The notes below the pieces were generated by a model, which made no database searches, was not told the origin of the DNA, and saw nothing but the letters and a program-made list of their open reading frames with translations. The translations under genes were made by a program, and so were the position numbers. From positions 74,054,052 to 74,118,051 of the forward strand of contig CM048591.1 in assembly GCA_026413225.1 (NCBI GenBank): 64,000 nt of DNA. Direction: 5' to 3'. The stretch's first letter is position 1, and each line of letters starts with the position of its first letter. Source of the DNA: Otis tarda (Eukaryota; Chordata; Aves; Otidiformes; Otididae). Below, piece by piece: positions 25,340 to 37,502 of this stretch.

Positions 25340-25884
25340 AAATTCAGCGGCCAGCTGACTTGGTAATCCCTCTGAGCCCTTGCATGCTGTTTAGCAGCAG
25401 CCCTCTCCACCCACTGTGTGCAAGCAGCTTGCTCCCAGGCAGCCTGCTTGTGTGAGCAAATGGACCACGAGGCACGGCAACGCCTGGGGAGGAGGCCAGC
25501 GATGGGCAACAGCACACAGTACCAGATGGTCTTACACAGGGAATTTCCCTTCTCTCACTGAAACTGTCTTGTGCATCCTGCCCTAGGATACACAGCTCTC
25601 TTGTGCATCCTGCTCTAGGATGCATATTATCCTCAAATGCTCTGGCTTGCCCTCAGCAGTGGGATGGAGAAAATCAGCCCCAGATATCTCCTCGCTCCCC
25701 CTCCAGAGCCTGCACCCAGGCAAGGCACCGGCGCTGCCGGCAGCAGAGCAGAGCCCCGTTTCCAGGTGCTTTGTGGCCGCGCTCACTCGTGTGCAGAACT
25801 GGAGACATGCAAAAGAAATTTCTCCAGGAAATATTGGCTGGAAGTTTGAAAGTAGCCTGTAATATGATGAGTTAAAGGACAAAG
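25340..25884 (+). other. GC-rich segment with a possible noncoding exon
   Basis: Base composition is clearly more GC-rich than the surroundings, with some CpGs near 25728-25785, though not dense enough for a CpG island. It begins around a 32-bp tandem duplication (25567-25630). CCCTCAGCAG ends at 25659 and AAAG|GTGAGTAC lies at 25884/25885, framing a possible 225-bp exon. All three plus frames stop before the donor (the last stops fall at about 25849, 25862 and 25875), so if transcribed this would be untranslated or a long noncoding RNA exon. Confidence 0.25.
25567..25630 (+). repeat. 32-bp tandem duplication
   Basis: Two adjacent 32-bp units begin TCTTGTGCATCCTGC at 25567 and 25599. The first 23 bases differ at one position (CCCTAGGAT versus TCTAGGAT context) and the tails diverge more. 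It is a local duplication of moderate age. Confidence 0.8.
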
Positions 25885-28800
25885 GTGAGTACATTTTATT
25901 ATTTAATCTGTCAGAAAGTTCAACGAAATTCAAGGTTATGGTAATAAATAGAAATGTTTACCTAACCTTTCTCCATCTGATTCATCATGAGTTGTATATG
26001 TCCTCAATGACACAGGAATGTGTAACTATAACCAAGAAACAAGCAGATAAGAGCTTTACAGTGCATATCTCTGGTCTTATATAAAGCAGTACATTAAAGA
26101 TAGACACATCCGGGATGCAGGTCTATATGTATATTCTAATCTTATAGATTATTCTATAATCTTTATTTCTAAAAGAATTTTCATTTAAACATAATTTAGA
26201 ATTAGGTCTATGTTTAACCATTTAGATGTTAAAGATTATTGAGAGTAAGTGTATGGTCAAAATTAAATCAAAACTCTTTATGACATTTGGAATTTCCAAA
26301 TTTCCACTTTCATTTTTTTTTCTTAATTTTTGACCTTTTGTCCTGACTAGGTTTGAGACTTTGTATTCTATGTCGAAAACTTGATTTGGAGGCAGGAACT
26401 ATTTCCCTCTTGAGATTTCAAGTTTAAAAAGGAGGCATTTACTTGGTCAGTGCACAAAAAGACACACACACAGAGCAGCAGTAAGTAACCGGAAGAGTGA
26501 CTCAAAACATCTTGCTAATCCTGAGTTTCTTCCAAGACCTCAATCTTTTTTTTTTTTCTGCAGTGTTGCCCCTTTTGACATAAATTAATAACTGCTCAGG
26601 AGAACCAAGCCTATTTATTCTTGGGAAGACTGACTCTTGTTAAATGTGCAGGGAATTTTAAGCCATCTATGGCTGCCTGTTGAAGCAAGCTGCACATTTG
26701 TTCTCATTCTGGCTTCTCCAAGTGTAGTGGCAACACAGTTTAATTGGCAGATATCCCAGCTCTCACCTTTTGGAGCACGGTGGGATTGTGTGGTGGTGTC
26801 TCCAAAGCTAAGACCTTTGTTGGACAAGGGTAGGACTTGGATTGTGTGCAGAGTGCATGGAAAAGGGATGTTGCTCCTGGAAGAGATGTGATATTCCCAC
26901 ACTGGCACAAGTCGCTGATTTGGTTTGTTGAAATGCACTGTCAGAACATGTTTGCAGCAGTTCTTTCCAAGCCAAAGCGGGGAGAGTCACAGGAGGTAAC
27001 AGTATGAGTAACCGCGGTTAAGCCCACAGCTGCCAGTGGGGAAGTAGAGGTTAACAATATTGCAAACTGAGGATCATTTCTCTATAGACGTATCTTTTAT
27101 ACTTAAAAAAAAAATGCAGAAAAGCCTTTTAGAAGCAAAAGAAAGAGCCCTTTTTCAGAAAATTGGGGTCCATCTGGAGTATTTGGATAAATAAATTGTT
27201 CAAACAATTTAAAATTATCAAAAAGCTAAGCTGTAACATATGGGAATAACCTGGAATTTCAAGTTGTCTGACAAGAAACGGACTCATTGGATTTCAGAGC
27301 ACCAAAGTGAGAAGGCAATTTTTAAAGGTACGAATAACAAATTATAAAGGTGCAAAATAAAAGTAATACTGATTCTTGGATAGCAAAATGCTCCACTTTG
27401 CTTTTTGAAGAATGCCGAGTCTCAGGTGTTTCAGCTCTGAGAAATGGTACAAAATTGATGACATTTAAGCACTGATGTTATGTGGGCCTGTACAACCACA
27501 GTTTTTAAAGCGGCTATTCCTTTCCTTTGTATAAAAACAAAGTGAAATAATGGAAGTGAGGACACAGCCATTCAAACAGAATTCTACTGGCAGGTCGACA
27601 CTGAGAAAGGAACTGAAGAGGCAGGATACTTCAGAAAACACAACTTTGCCACATGGCGTGTGGAAAAAAATGTGTCAACAGAACATTATGCATCCATTTA
27701 ATTTCTGCTGTCTTCTCTGATCTCAGTGCAGGTATATGACATAGCAGCAGTTCATCACATGTCACAAAATATACAGAAAACTTACTGTTTCCAAATTGGT
27801 GTAAAATTAAAACTTTGTTAATCATTTACATGCAAAGAATAATCAAAATTACAATTACAGTATTTGAAATACTTCGAAGTGTGCTAGGCACCTAAACACA
27901 TTCTACTGGAATAAATTACACATAAAATGTAGGTTGCAAGCCTTCTAAATCCAAATTTATACTACATCCACAGTCCTTTATTTTTGCTGTGGTGCTCTCA
28001 CACCAAAAAAAAAGTTTCCTCTTGTAAGTGTTTTTGAATAGCATCTTAAAGATGTTAGGAATATCACAAGAGTTAATCTGTACAGTTTATTTGAATAAAA
28101 ACTTGTGTTCACATTGTTGTTGAGATGTCAATGGGTTCTTATCTGATAAGGATATATTATCATCACCTCAAGGCAGGGACTGCTTCTTACAAGAACATGT
28201 AATATTTCCCAGGGAATATGTAATAACATACAGAGCAAAGATAAACTAATGCTAACCAGGACTACCGCATGCTTTGGTAACACAAATAAGATTACCACGC
28301 AGACAGTGATTATGCCTCTAACCATGCATAATCTGAACTCTTGCCAGCTCTGTTTCATTTGTACCTTTATAAACAAGTGCCTGTTCAAATCTACTTTCTT
28401 GTAAGACCTTCCATGAACTAGACATGGGCTGCTCCTCAGCTCTTTTCCACTCTCAAAACACCATCCTCACTCCAGCGATGTCTGTTACTCTCAGATAGTC
28501 TTTCTGGCATGCTACTCCCTCCCCACCATCCTCCAGCCCTTCCCTCTCCCAGCTAGTTATCATACTGTCTTTGGGTTGGAAAGTAAGGATTTTCCCAATG
28601 ACCTCAGCACACTTTTCGTCCTCTAGATTTGTGATGCCTATGGTGTGAGCACGATGACGCCTCTGGGCAGGTAATACGGGGATTTCCACAGTAGCTGCTT
28701 TTGAACATGCTCTCCATCAAGAAGGGTGTGAATGTCTCACAAGGTACCTGGTCTGTTCAGACCTTATTTAACTGGGAAGTGCAGGACTGTTGAGACACTT

Positions 28801-29631
28801 CTGCTGGATTTCACTTGGCAGATGGTAGAGGAGCTGAAGTGGAGTCTCTTTGTCCAAAAGGAGGATCTATGATGTGGTGCAGGGAACTTTGTATATTCAA
28901 GTATTTGAGGTGAACATTGCATAATAGGAAAATTTCTGACTCAATGTTCTGGTTTCTATGAGCACAAGGTTTTCAGCCTTAATCTCTGCACCCCAGACCT
29001 CTCTTCTGTAGAGATTCAGGAATTTTTGACACAAATCTCTGGAAGGGAGAACATGTGCACTCTGCCGCTGTGGTGGCACAAGTCTAGGTGAGGATCACAT
29101 TGAGGTGAAGAGCAACTGGTGGCTGATGGTGAGGCTCTGCTTTATGAGATCTCATCCCAGAGTCAGCAGCAGGATTTATGCAGGGTGCCTGTATAACAGC
29201 ATGTGCTACCAAAATCTGCCCAGTTATGGTCTTGGGTTTGGAAAGACAGCCTCTATGCATTATCCCCAGCCATTTCTAGCTATTTATTATCTTTAATTAG
29301 TGAAATAGGTCCAAAAGTAATCATCATATAATTAGTGGCCCCAATTCATTTATCAAGCTTTATGGATTCATTAGTTTCAAGTGGATGGCCCTCTCTTTCA
29401 AAGGCACTAAAAGCTTGCTGCTCCCATGTGTGTTGATAGGACTGAGTACATTTTTGGCCACTGTTAATGAGAAATCTGATATCCATTACCCATGGATGAA
29501 CTAATGAAGCCTTCCACTGTTAGGTCAGACAGCCTAAACAAACTTCCGAGCAATCTGAAGCTGAAATATGTATGTCAGGCCAAACAAGGGACATATTTAC
29601 AGACAGAAAATCTGTAGGCAAAATATTTTGC

Positions 29632-29645
29632 GTGTGTGTGTGTGT
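29632..29645 (+). repeat. (GT)7 dinucleotide repeat
   Basis: A short GT run after ATTTTGC. It is a minor microsatellite. Confidence 0.8.
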
Positions 29646-31782
29646 TAACACTGACTCTTCAGCTATCAAAAATGCAACTTTTGAATTTTAGTATTAACTG
29701 CAGTTTTTCTCCAGCTTGCATGTTTCATAATTTCTCCTTGGCTAATCTTAGGAGTGCCTTTCTAATCAGACATTGCAGTTAATTAGGAAATGGGATTAGA
29801 AAGGGGTCCTAACATGTAGGCATTCATAAAAGACAAGAATGACTCTGAAGGACTGACCACAAGATTGTGGGTGGCTGCATCCGTTTGTATCATTATTGAG
29901 AGACAAATATCCGGAGGCTTCAGCTGAAAAAAACAGTCAGGAGGAGAGAGGAAGTTTAATGTATTTAAAAGAGTTGCTAAGCCTTCAAAAATTGTAGAAG
30001 AATGATCCTCCAAACAGATAATAAAACAGGGAAATGAGAATAATTTGAGGATTTTTAGTGGTATCCTGTGATATAGCTTATAAAACATTTATTTTTAAGT
30101 AGTTATTGCATTCTGTATTTTTCTTTCTTATATATAAAGAGGTTTTGGCTACAGAAATTTTGTCTTACCAGATCTAGATTTCCTTGATTCTGCCTCTGGG
30201 TGCACAATCTTTTAGGAAGGACAGAAGATTTAAGACATATTTTGAGCAATCACACTTTACACCAGGGTCCTGGTGTCCTGAATCTCAAGGAAATCCTTTC
30301 CGCATGTGTGTAACTAAGGCTTAGAGTTGTATGAATGGGCATAAACAGCCAAAGCACCTGTGTTCAGCAGTTCAGTTAAAAATGTTTTCCCATACCCACT
30401 AAATAAGTAAACAATGTTTTCCGGTTGGCCATTGAACACCAGCAAAGAGAATCCATGGGTCCCAGACTTACATTCTCTTTTAAAATGTGAGAATGAGAGA
30501 GATGATATAAATCTGGAAATGTAAACATTTAATGATGAAATTACCTAAATAAAAACTCTTTAATGCTGGAGTTGCCCACAACTTGCATCACATGAGTCTT
30601 TTTTTCCAAAATTAATAGAGTATAATGACACCTAAGAAAAATGAGCACAGATTTGAGTTGGAGAGTTGTTAAGTAATCCAAATTATTTATATTTCGTCTT
30701 TATTAGCTGGGTTAAAACAGCTCCACACAGGTGTGGAACCTGCGCACCTGGCACTGCAGAACTGAATGGCAAATAGCAACAGGCAGATAACCCCAGGCCC
30801 AAACCCTTTCAGTGTGTAAATGGATGCTGCCCATTCCTTATGGATATAAAAGTGATTTACACCACAGCGGGCTCCAGAGAAGAAGCACCCCTAAGGGCTG
30901 ATGAAAGCCGTGGGCTGAGCCCTTGTAGCCCAAACATCCAGAGAACAAAGGGAAAATCAAGGCAAAGAGTTAATAAAAAAATGATACAAGATTTTAATGA
31001 TATTTCCAAGGGTACTACCTTCAGTCATGTCTGCAATGCTTTTACTTTCTCAGCTGTCATCTTAATGAGGAAGCTACACAGGACAAAACTGTGAGGGATG
31101 CTTGTGGTTGAATGAGCAAGGCAGTTTTGCATCACAGAGAGGGTAGGTACCTTGGGTAAGAAATGGCAGAATAAGAGAGAAAAGCAGATAAATAACAGTG
31201 TTGGGAAAACTCTCAGAACAGGAAGCCGGAAAATTTTTATAGTGGGGTTATAGCTAACAGAACAGACTTGGGGAAAATTGTAGGCCTGAGATACTATCTT
31301 GACTTAGCATTTTTAATGGTCTTAAGAGATTCAGAGAAAATCATATAGGAGGGATCTTCGGTATTCAAATTAAAACTTAAGGCCTCGACAAGGGAGAGGA
31401 TGGAGGCCAATGGACCAAACGAAAACAGAATGAAGGAAGCAATGGCTTGTATATTCAGAGCAGAATAAGCCAAAGATACCATCTACAACATGGGAGAGGG
31501 TAAAGATACTAACAATGGTTGTGAAGAATGTAAAGAACAAGATGAAAAAGGAAATAAATCTTTAGCCTCTGGAACAGAGGCTAAATCAGAGGTGCTTATG
31601 GACAGCATCAACAGGATGACAGAACTAATATTATTGCCCAAGGAGAAGACAGAAGCACAGGGAGAAAAAACAAGCTCTAAAGGACAAGTGCCAAAAATTG
31701 TAGGAGTGAAAGGTAAGTCTGTCATGCAAGTTAGGAAGGAGCAATCAGATATACACAAAGAAAGGACTGAGTCATGAAAGCC

Positions 31783-31814
31783 AAAAAAAAAAAAAAAGAA
31801 AAAAATAGGAAAAA
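31783..31814 (+). repeat. Poly-A tract
   Basis: Fifteen A residues followed by GAAAAAAATAGGAAAA, just after the stop codon of the lysine/glutamate-rich frame ending at 31777. It could be the tail of an old retrocopy, but no parent gene or target duplication is visible. Confidence 0.75.
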
Positions 31815-33547
31815 ATCTCCAGCAGGTAATGATTGATAATCGGAGGAAAAAATTATTTGGAAAGCTTTCCACTCTGAAGTACATAAACAGCATTTAATTA
31901 TTGTGAGTAACAGGAAGAAAAATCCCAGGACTCTCTTTAAATCCAAAATAGATTGTAAATCCAAAACATAGGAAGAGGAAGAAAGCATGCACAATATTGT
32001 TTCCTAAAGCAGTAAAAACTAGACCCATGAGATACATTGAGTGCAACAAGGCATTTGTTTGAATGAATTAAATTTGGATACTGCATATTACGCTTTCTAC
32101 TCAGTCGGAGAGCTAGCTAGCTGGTGTTTACTTAACCTTCCTCCCTTGCTGTCTGGTCACACAAATGTGCCATTCACAGAAATTCTGTATATTCCTGACA
32201 TGTCTGTACCTGCTCGTGATTGTCTTTGTGTCTGTCTGGGTCTATGCTCAACTCTGAATCTCACCCAAGGAAAGACAGTTGGCAGCAGACAGCTGAATTC
32301 AGCTCAATGCCTGTCTTTGATGCCATGAATGCAGATGTTCAAGGTGACACACCCTTTGCGTCCTAGCGATGAACAACTCTTCTGAGAATCTGCAGTGGTG
32401 GGAAGCGCATGGCATGTATTTCAGCAGCTAGAAATAGGCAGGTGTTTGATAAATCAGCCTTCATGTGTGTGGTTAGTCAGGGAAGTGGTTACAGTGATTA
32501 ATAGTTATAATGACTGTCATTTACTCAAGCCTCTTAGACAGAAGCTTGATTTCTGGGGGTTGTTTATAGACATGATAACCTTGCAAATTCAACAAAGCTC
32601 AATTTACTAAAGCTCAGGTGCAGTGGAAAGTGGGTGCCGAGGGGAAGGGAGTGTCGGTGGCTCTTGGCCACATGGCAGCACGCCCGTCACTGCACCAGCA
32701 CACAGTGCCTGGGGCCTGGGAAACTACGCCTGGAGGAACGGCTCCCACCACATCTCCTGTCTCCCTCCGTGCTGGGAGGAGACACGCCGGTTTTGAAGCA
32801 GTGATGGGGACTGATGAAGGACTCTGTTAGAAGAAGGTGAGGCAGCTTTTAATGCAGAGTGCAAATATTGAGGGAGAAGAAGGAGAAATTGAGGCTAGTC
32901 AGAAGGCTAGTGGTTGTGGAAACCCTGGTGCAGACTACAATGACGCAAGGATCAGACTGTGTGAAATTTTTCTGTGTCAATATGTTTGTTTTTATAAAAA
33001 AAATGAAGTCCTTTCTCAGTGAGCCCATTCACCCTCAGCAACCTGTAAGTCTTGATTTTGTAAGGAAAAGGCACAGTTCAAGCTGAGTCCCAGGCCAGCC
33101 ACGCTACGTCGTAGACGTGGTCACATTTAATGGCGTTCCTTGAAGGCACTCACCTTGTCTGATCACAAGGGTGAGTGAGATGGTGTAAAAGATTGTGTAG
33201 TCCAGATACAGATCAGCTGAGATCATGATGCTGTTGTACTTGTTTTATGCCAATCTAAGCAAATACTAAGTCTTGAGCTTTTTTATACCTGTATTTCCTA
33301 CAAGGCACACAGTGCTTCAGTGCTATTACTAAAAGGTGGTGACCTATAGTTAACAATAAAATGGACTTATGCCATGAGAAGGATTCTCACACAAATTGTC
33401 AAGAAAGGCAGATGTTTGTTTTTTTTTTCTGGCAATTTCAGGGATAATGCTTTTTAATATATTTTTCTGACACATCAAAACATCCAACATATTCCCATGT
33501 CTATTCCTCTGCCAGATATGTATTTCTAAAGCCAAAAAAGCACCCCT

Positions 33548-33609
33548 AAGAAGCTAGATCCATCTCTAAGTATGGACTAAGAAGCTAGATCCATCTCTTT
33601 TTATGGACT
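33548..33609 (+). repeat. 31-bp tandem duplication
   Basis: The unit AAGAAGCTAGATCCATCTCT followed by an 11-base tail ending TATGGACT is present twice, back to back (33548-33578 and 33579-33609). The units differ at three adjacent bases (AAG versus TTT), giving 28 of 31 identical. The second is followed shortly by a 16-T run (33627-33642). Confidence 0.9.
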
Positions 33610-34710
33610 ATGTGAATTAACTGGGCTTTTTTTTTTTTTTTTGAGTTGTCCTCAGTTTCCTTTGTGCTGAATTACTGAGGTCATTCTTTGAATCTTACAA
33701 TGAGAGACAAGGGATAGACCTCCTAACTGATTTGTAATGCTTCTGAAACCACCCATCTTCTGAAGCGCATGGGCTATTCGCTAGGATCATGGAAAGGATC
33801 TCTTAAAATTGCCCATGGCCCCACCTATTAACGGAAAATGTAGCTACAAGACAACATTTATTTTGAAAATACCAATTACTAATTAGGAAGCTCTTCAGAT
33901 ATATGTATAGAGTCAGATGCTCAGCCAAACATTAAAGTGACTGAAATTCACTGTTTTTATAGATGTTTGGATAATTTTATTTTAATACCTTTCCTTGCAT
34001 TATCTTCTAGTTCCACCAGAAGCAGAAGATTTGGAAAGTCAGTCATGCAAGTGTTGTCTGAGTCTTGAGTATTATTGCCAAATTTATCTAATTCTGTCTA
34101 CCTAGAGGAAAACTTCACATCGTGGGGAGTTTCACTCATTGCCAAAATCCACATATTTGGATGAATGCAAAAAGCATATAGGGGAAAAAAAGAAGAATCT
34201 TCAAAATAGGCTTATAAGATGATTATGTGAAGGACAGTGCTTTTGTGGCTTAGCAAAAATGGTTAATATTTAGCAATTATTTGCATGTGTAAAGAGGCGT
34301 CTGATCTGATAAGAGTGAGCCTTAGTTACTCATTTCAAGACAGATTCTCTTCTTCCTTTGAGCTGAAGCATCTGAAGCCAGAACAATTTGCAGTGGTACG
34401 CAGGGGAGAGTCTAAAAAGTGGGTCTCTAGGCTTGTTGGTTGTATCTAGTGCAATGGTTCATGGAGATGCCTATTGTGGAATGTTTTGAACTTGCTTCAA
34501 GTACATGACAATACTAATGGGACTCATTCTCACAGATCTCTGTGGATACAGGAACCCCGAAACAAGGAGGAGGAAGCACAGTCTACAGACAGTGGAAAAC
34601 ACAAGAAAACATCTTGCCATTCACAAAAAAAAAAAAAAAAAAAAAAAGACAGGAAAAATAAGTGGTGGGTTTGGCTATCTGTGTTGTGGACTTAATATTA
34701 AAATTTTCAG
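33610..34710. other. Unique noncoding DNA
   Basis: T16 at 33627-33642 and A23 at 34625-34647, otherwise unique AT-rich sequence. No LINE or SINE body abuts the A23 tract. The open frame at 34474-34695 runs through the A tract into a lysine stretch and is not a gene. Confidence 0.5.
34625..34647 (+). repeat. Poly-A run (23 A)
   Basis: The longest homopolymer in the window, and likely variable in length. Confidence 0.9.
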
Positions 34711-34782
34711 GTGAAGGAAGTGTGGGGGGCTGGTGAGAACAACCGTCAGGGAGAAGAGTCGGCATTGAGCAGGACTTCTGTG
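34711..34782 (+). CDS. Candidate 72-bp mini-exon, gene not identified
   Basis: AATATTAAAATTTTCAG ends at 34710 and CTGTG|GTAAGTAT begins the donor at 34783. The 72 bases between them are an exact multiple of three and open in only one frame, encoding 24 residues that start VKEVWGAGENN and end LSRTSV; the other two frames stop early. Both introns would be phase 0, so the exon could be skipped or included without changing frame. The donor is near-ideal. The acceptor has a weak, A-interrupted pyrimidine tract. No protein family is recognised. Confidence 0.22.
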
Positions 34783-36254
34783 GTAAGTATTAAAGAAATG
34801 GGGACAGTTCTGCCTTTATGAGGTTGGTGGGACTGGCCAACTGTGGAAAGCAGAACTTCTGCTACCACTTGCCACCCACATACTTCCTCCTTAGCATTGA
34901 ACATGATAACATGGCCTGGAAAAGGCTGCTGTCTTCCCTGGACCCTTGCTATACACCATACCCAGCACTGAGCTCTGCAAATCCCATGAAGATGTGTGTT
35001 GCTCCTGGAGTTGCCTTAGCAAACCCCCTCTGCCTCACCACAGCGATGATTTTCTTTGCTGTGAAGACCTGATGCCTGTCCTGTATGCTGAAAGTAGATC
35101 CATAAACAAATCTTCTAACCTAAAAAAGGAGTTGAGGTGAATATTCATTGGAAAAATACTCCAGTCCTTTGGTGGTTCAGGTCCCTGTGTGTCATCAGGA
35201 GTGTGGGGAAAGGAAAAGGGCCTCCTGAGACTGGAGGGAGCAGCGGGCTGAGCATGTGCAGGCATGAGATGACACATTGGTCATGCGAAAATCACTATGA
35301 GGAGTAGAGGCCTCTACTTCCAACACCATCTGTACCTTTGGTAGACACGGACCCTGCAAATCTCCCACCGTGCTGGCTTTGTCCAGCATATCACACCTGC
35401 TCTTTCTGCCTGCATGCCTACATGTTAAGCTGCAGGAAAAAATTCTGCCAGGCAGTAACTCTTCCTCTGCACACTTTGTGGGACTTGCAGGTGACTTCAG
35501 CTTAAAAACCTTGTTCTTTGATGAGTCTTACCATGAGACTGTCAGTCTGGAAAACTCAAGCAGACGTGTTAGGAGCAGGAGGAAGGGAAAGGACCCCAAA
35601 TCTTCTGTTTTGCTGACGGAGGAATCCATGGGAGGACTTAGAGGTGACTGTGGTGTCTCTGAGTGTGCTGCGTGGTGGAAAAGGGAGCTCTGGAATAAGA
35701 AAGGTGAAAACCAAACAAAAAGCTCTGTCAGCTACGCTGGAGTTAACAGAAAGCACACATAGTGTTGGGACCAGTTCAGACTTCCCCGTCTAGACTGTGC
35801 CCCTTGGCTTTCTCAGTCACCCACGCAAAATGCTGGCTCCAGATGTGAATGACTGGAGCAAGGTTCCTGGTCCTGAGTGAGCTAAATAAATAGCTGTGGT
35901 GTTTTGCTTTCATTTCTATGAGCTAGTTATGGACTCCAGCAAGGAAGACAAGGAGGATCTGGTGGGGTCTTCACAGCACCCTGGCAGCACACAGTGTTGA
36001 GAGAGCAGCCCTGTGCTGGTGGGTGGCGGCTCTGTGAGGTGCAGGAAAGGCTCTGGGGGGGAGACTCCGAGGTTGCACAGGGCTGTGTGCTCTATGTTCA
36101 ACATTGCCTTTCTTCTGTAAGTGTTATTTGCAATTCCTGTTAGCGGATATGTCCCGTCTGCAACTGGAAGCGAGCAGTTGGCTGAGCAAGTTTCTCTGCC
36201 CTCGTGAGGTGGTGTTGTTCTGCGAGCAGGCACGATAAGGTGTGTGAATCATAC
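34783..36254. other. Unique noncoding DNA
   Basis: Contains a 130-codon plus frame (35370-35762) and overlapping minus frames without family resemblance. No repeats are seen. Confidence 0.45.
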
Positions 36255-36375
36255 CATCCCAAACGCTTGGCATCCGCCTGAGTCATTGTTTTGCTACCAT
36301 ATTTTACAATTCCTTCCTGTTTTGCAGCATCTGAGGGTTTGTTATCCTTGTGACCTGCCCACAGCACTTTGAAAA
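36255..36375 (-). CDS. Candidate internal coding exon on the minus strand, gene not identified
   Basis: Reading the minus strand, CGTTTGCACCTCGATCAG forms an acceptor ending at 36376, and GGGATG|GTATGA forms a donor after 36255. The 121 bases between have one open frame encoding FKVLWAGHKDNKPSDAAKQ and then residues including VKYGSKTMTQADAKRLG, a soluble, charged, protein-like composition. The frame enters in phase 1 and leaves in phase 2. It actually remains open to about 36140, so the donor position is a choice. The acceptor pyrimidine tract is only moderate. I do not recognise the product, and chance is a real alternative. Confidence 0.25.
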
Positions 36376-37000
36376 CTGATCGAGGTGCAAACGTAAGAGT
36401 CGGCTGGGTACAGTATTATTTTTTTTTCCAAGGAAATCTCACAATTACAGTCTGTTTCAAAGGAGAATGAAATACACGAAACCTTTAAAATACCCTACAT
36501 GAATAAACACTTGAAAGCACCTTTGATTGACTTTTTTTTTTAAATTAGGCGTTTTTAATACTAAAATACGTTCTTCTGCTATTAGCTGTTTTGAGGTTTC
36601 TAAACGTCTCCTAAATAAACATTGAAAATTTCTTGAACTGAAAAATCAGAGTTTTCTTTGTTAAAATGTCAGTGGTAAGTTTTGACACTACCTAAACACA
36701 ACACTTCTTTAAAAATCCTACCAATATGGACCCTTTTTTGAAATGTGACTTTGTCAAAAATCATTATTTCTGTCAAAAGGATTACTCAAAAGATTCTGGA
36801 GCTAACTCATTGCATACAGATGCATACATACAGAAGACATATGCAAACACAAAAACTTGTCAGAAACACAAGATGAAGCATAATCATGCAAACTGAAGAT
36901 TATAACAGTTTTATAAATTCTGGAGCAGGTATTGAAATGTTTTTTCCATTTCCATTCCATTAAGCTTAAGTCTAACACATTTGACACTTCTGTCAATTAT
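36376..37000. other. Unique AT-rich noncoding DNA
   Basis: Short T runs near 36419 and 36532. No coding or repeat signal. Confidence 0.5.
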
Positions 37001-37502
37001 CGTAGAATCACAGAATGGTTTGGGTTGGAAGGGACCTTCAAAGGCCATCCAGTCGAAGCCCCCTACAAGGAGCAGGGACATCTTCAACCAGATCAGGTTG
37101 CCTTGAGTGTTTCCAGGGATGGAGCATCCAACATCTCTCTGGGAAACCTGTGCCAGTGTTCCACCACCCTCATTGTAAACAATTTTTTCCTTACATCTGG
37201 TCTGTATTCCTCCCTCTATTTTAAAACCATTACCCCTCATCCTACTGCAGCAGGCCCTGCTGAGAGTTTCTCCCCATCTTTCCTGTAGGTCCCCTTTAGG
37301 TACTGGAAGGCCGCTATAATGTCTCCCTGGAGCCTTCTCTTCTCCAGGCTGAACAGCCCCAACTCTCTCAGTCTGTCGTCACAGGAAAGGTGCTCCAGCC
37401 CTCTTATCATCTTTGTGGCCTCCTCTGGACTTGCTCCAACAGGTCCATGTCCTTCTTATGTTGGGGGCTCCAGAGCTGGATGCAGTACTTCAGGTAGGGG
37501 TC
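37001..37502 (-). mobile_element. CR1 LINE, 3' half-kilobase, minus strand
   Basis: Starts with the tail remnant CGTAGAATCACAGAATGG and the GGTTGGAAGGGACCTTCAAAGG block. On the minus strand it covers the CR1 3' UTR and the ORF2 C-terminus up to the region encoding a PQHKKDMD-type patch (TTGGGGGCTCCAGAGCTGGA near 37460). The 5' breakpoint is at about 37502. Small internal deletions and stops are present. It resembles the 47794-48940 copy closely over the shared part. Confidence 0.95.

Larger units (their letters stand above)
25885..33547. other. Unique AT-rich noncoding DNA, 7.7 kb
   Basis: No gene or dispersed repeat is recognised. Simple features: poly-T near 26316 and 26545, a (GT)7 run at 29632-29645, and a purine-rich stretch at 31380-31830 with an A15 tract at 31783-31797. 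A lysine/glutamate-rich frame (31490-31777) lies in the purine-rich stretch and contains a perfect GTAAGT donor at 31713. It matches no family, and such composition is expected from purine-rich DNA. Confidence 0.5.

Noticed and set aside
34600-34650. A23 tract as a retrotransposon tail
   Set aside because: No LINE, SINE or retrocopy body lies on either side and no target duplication is visible.
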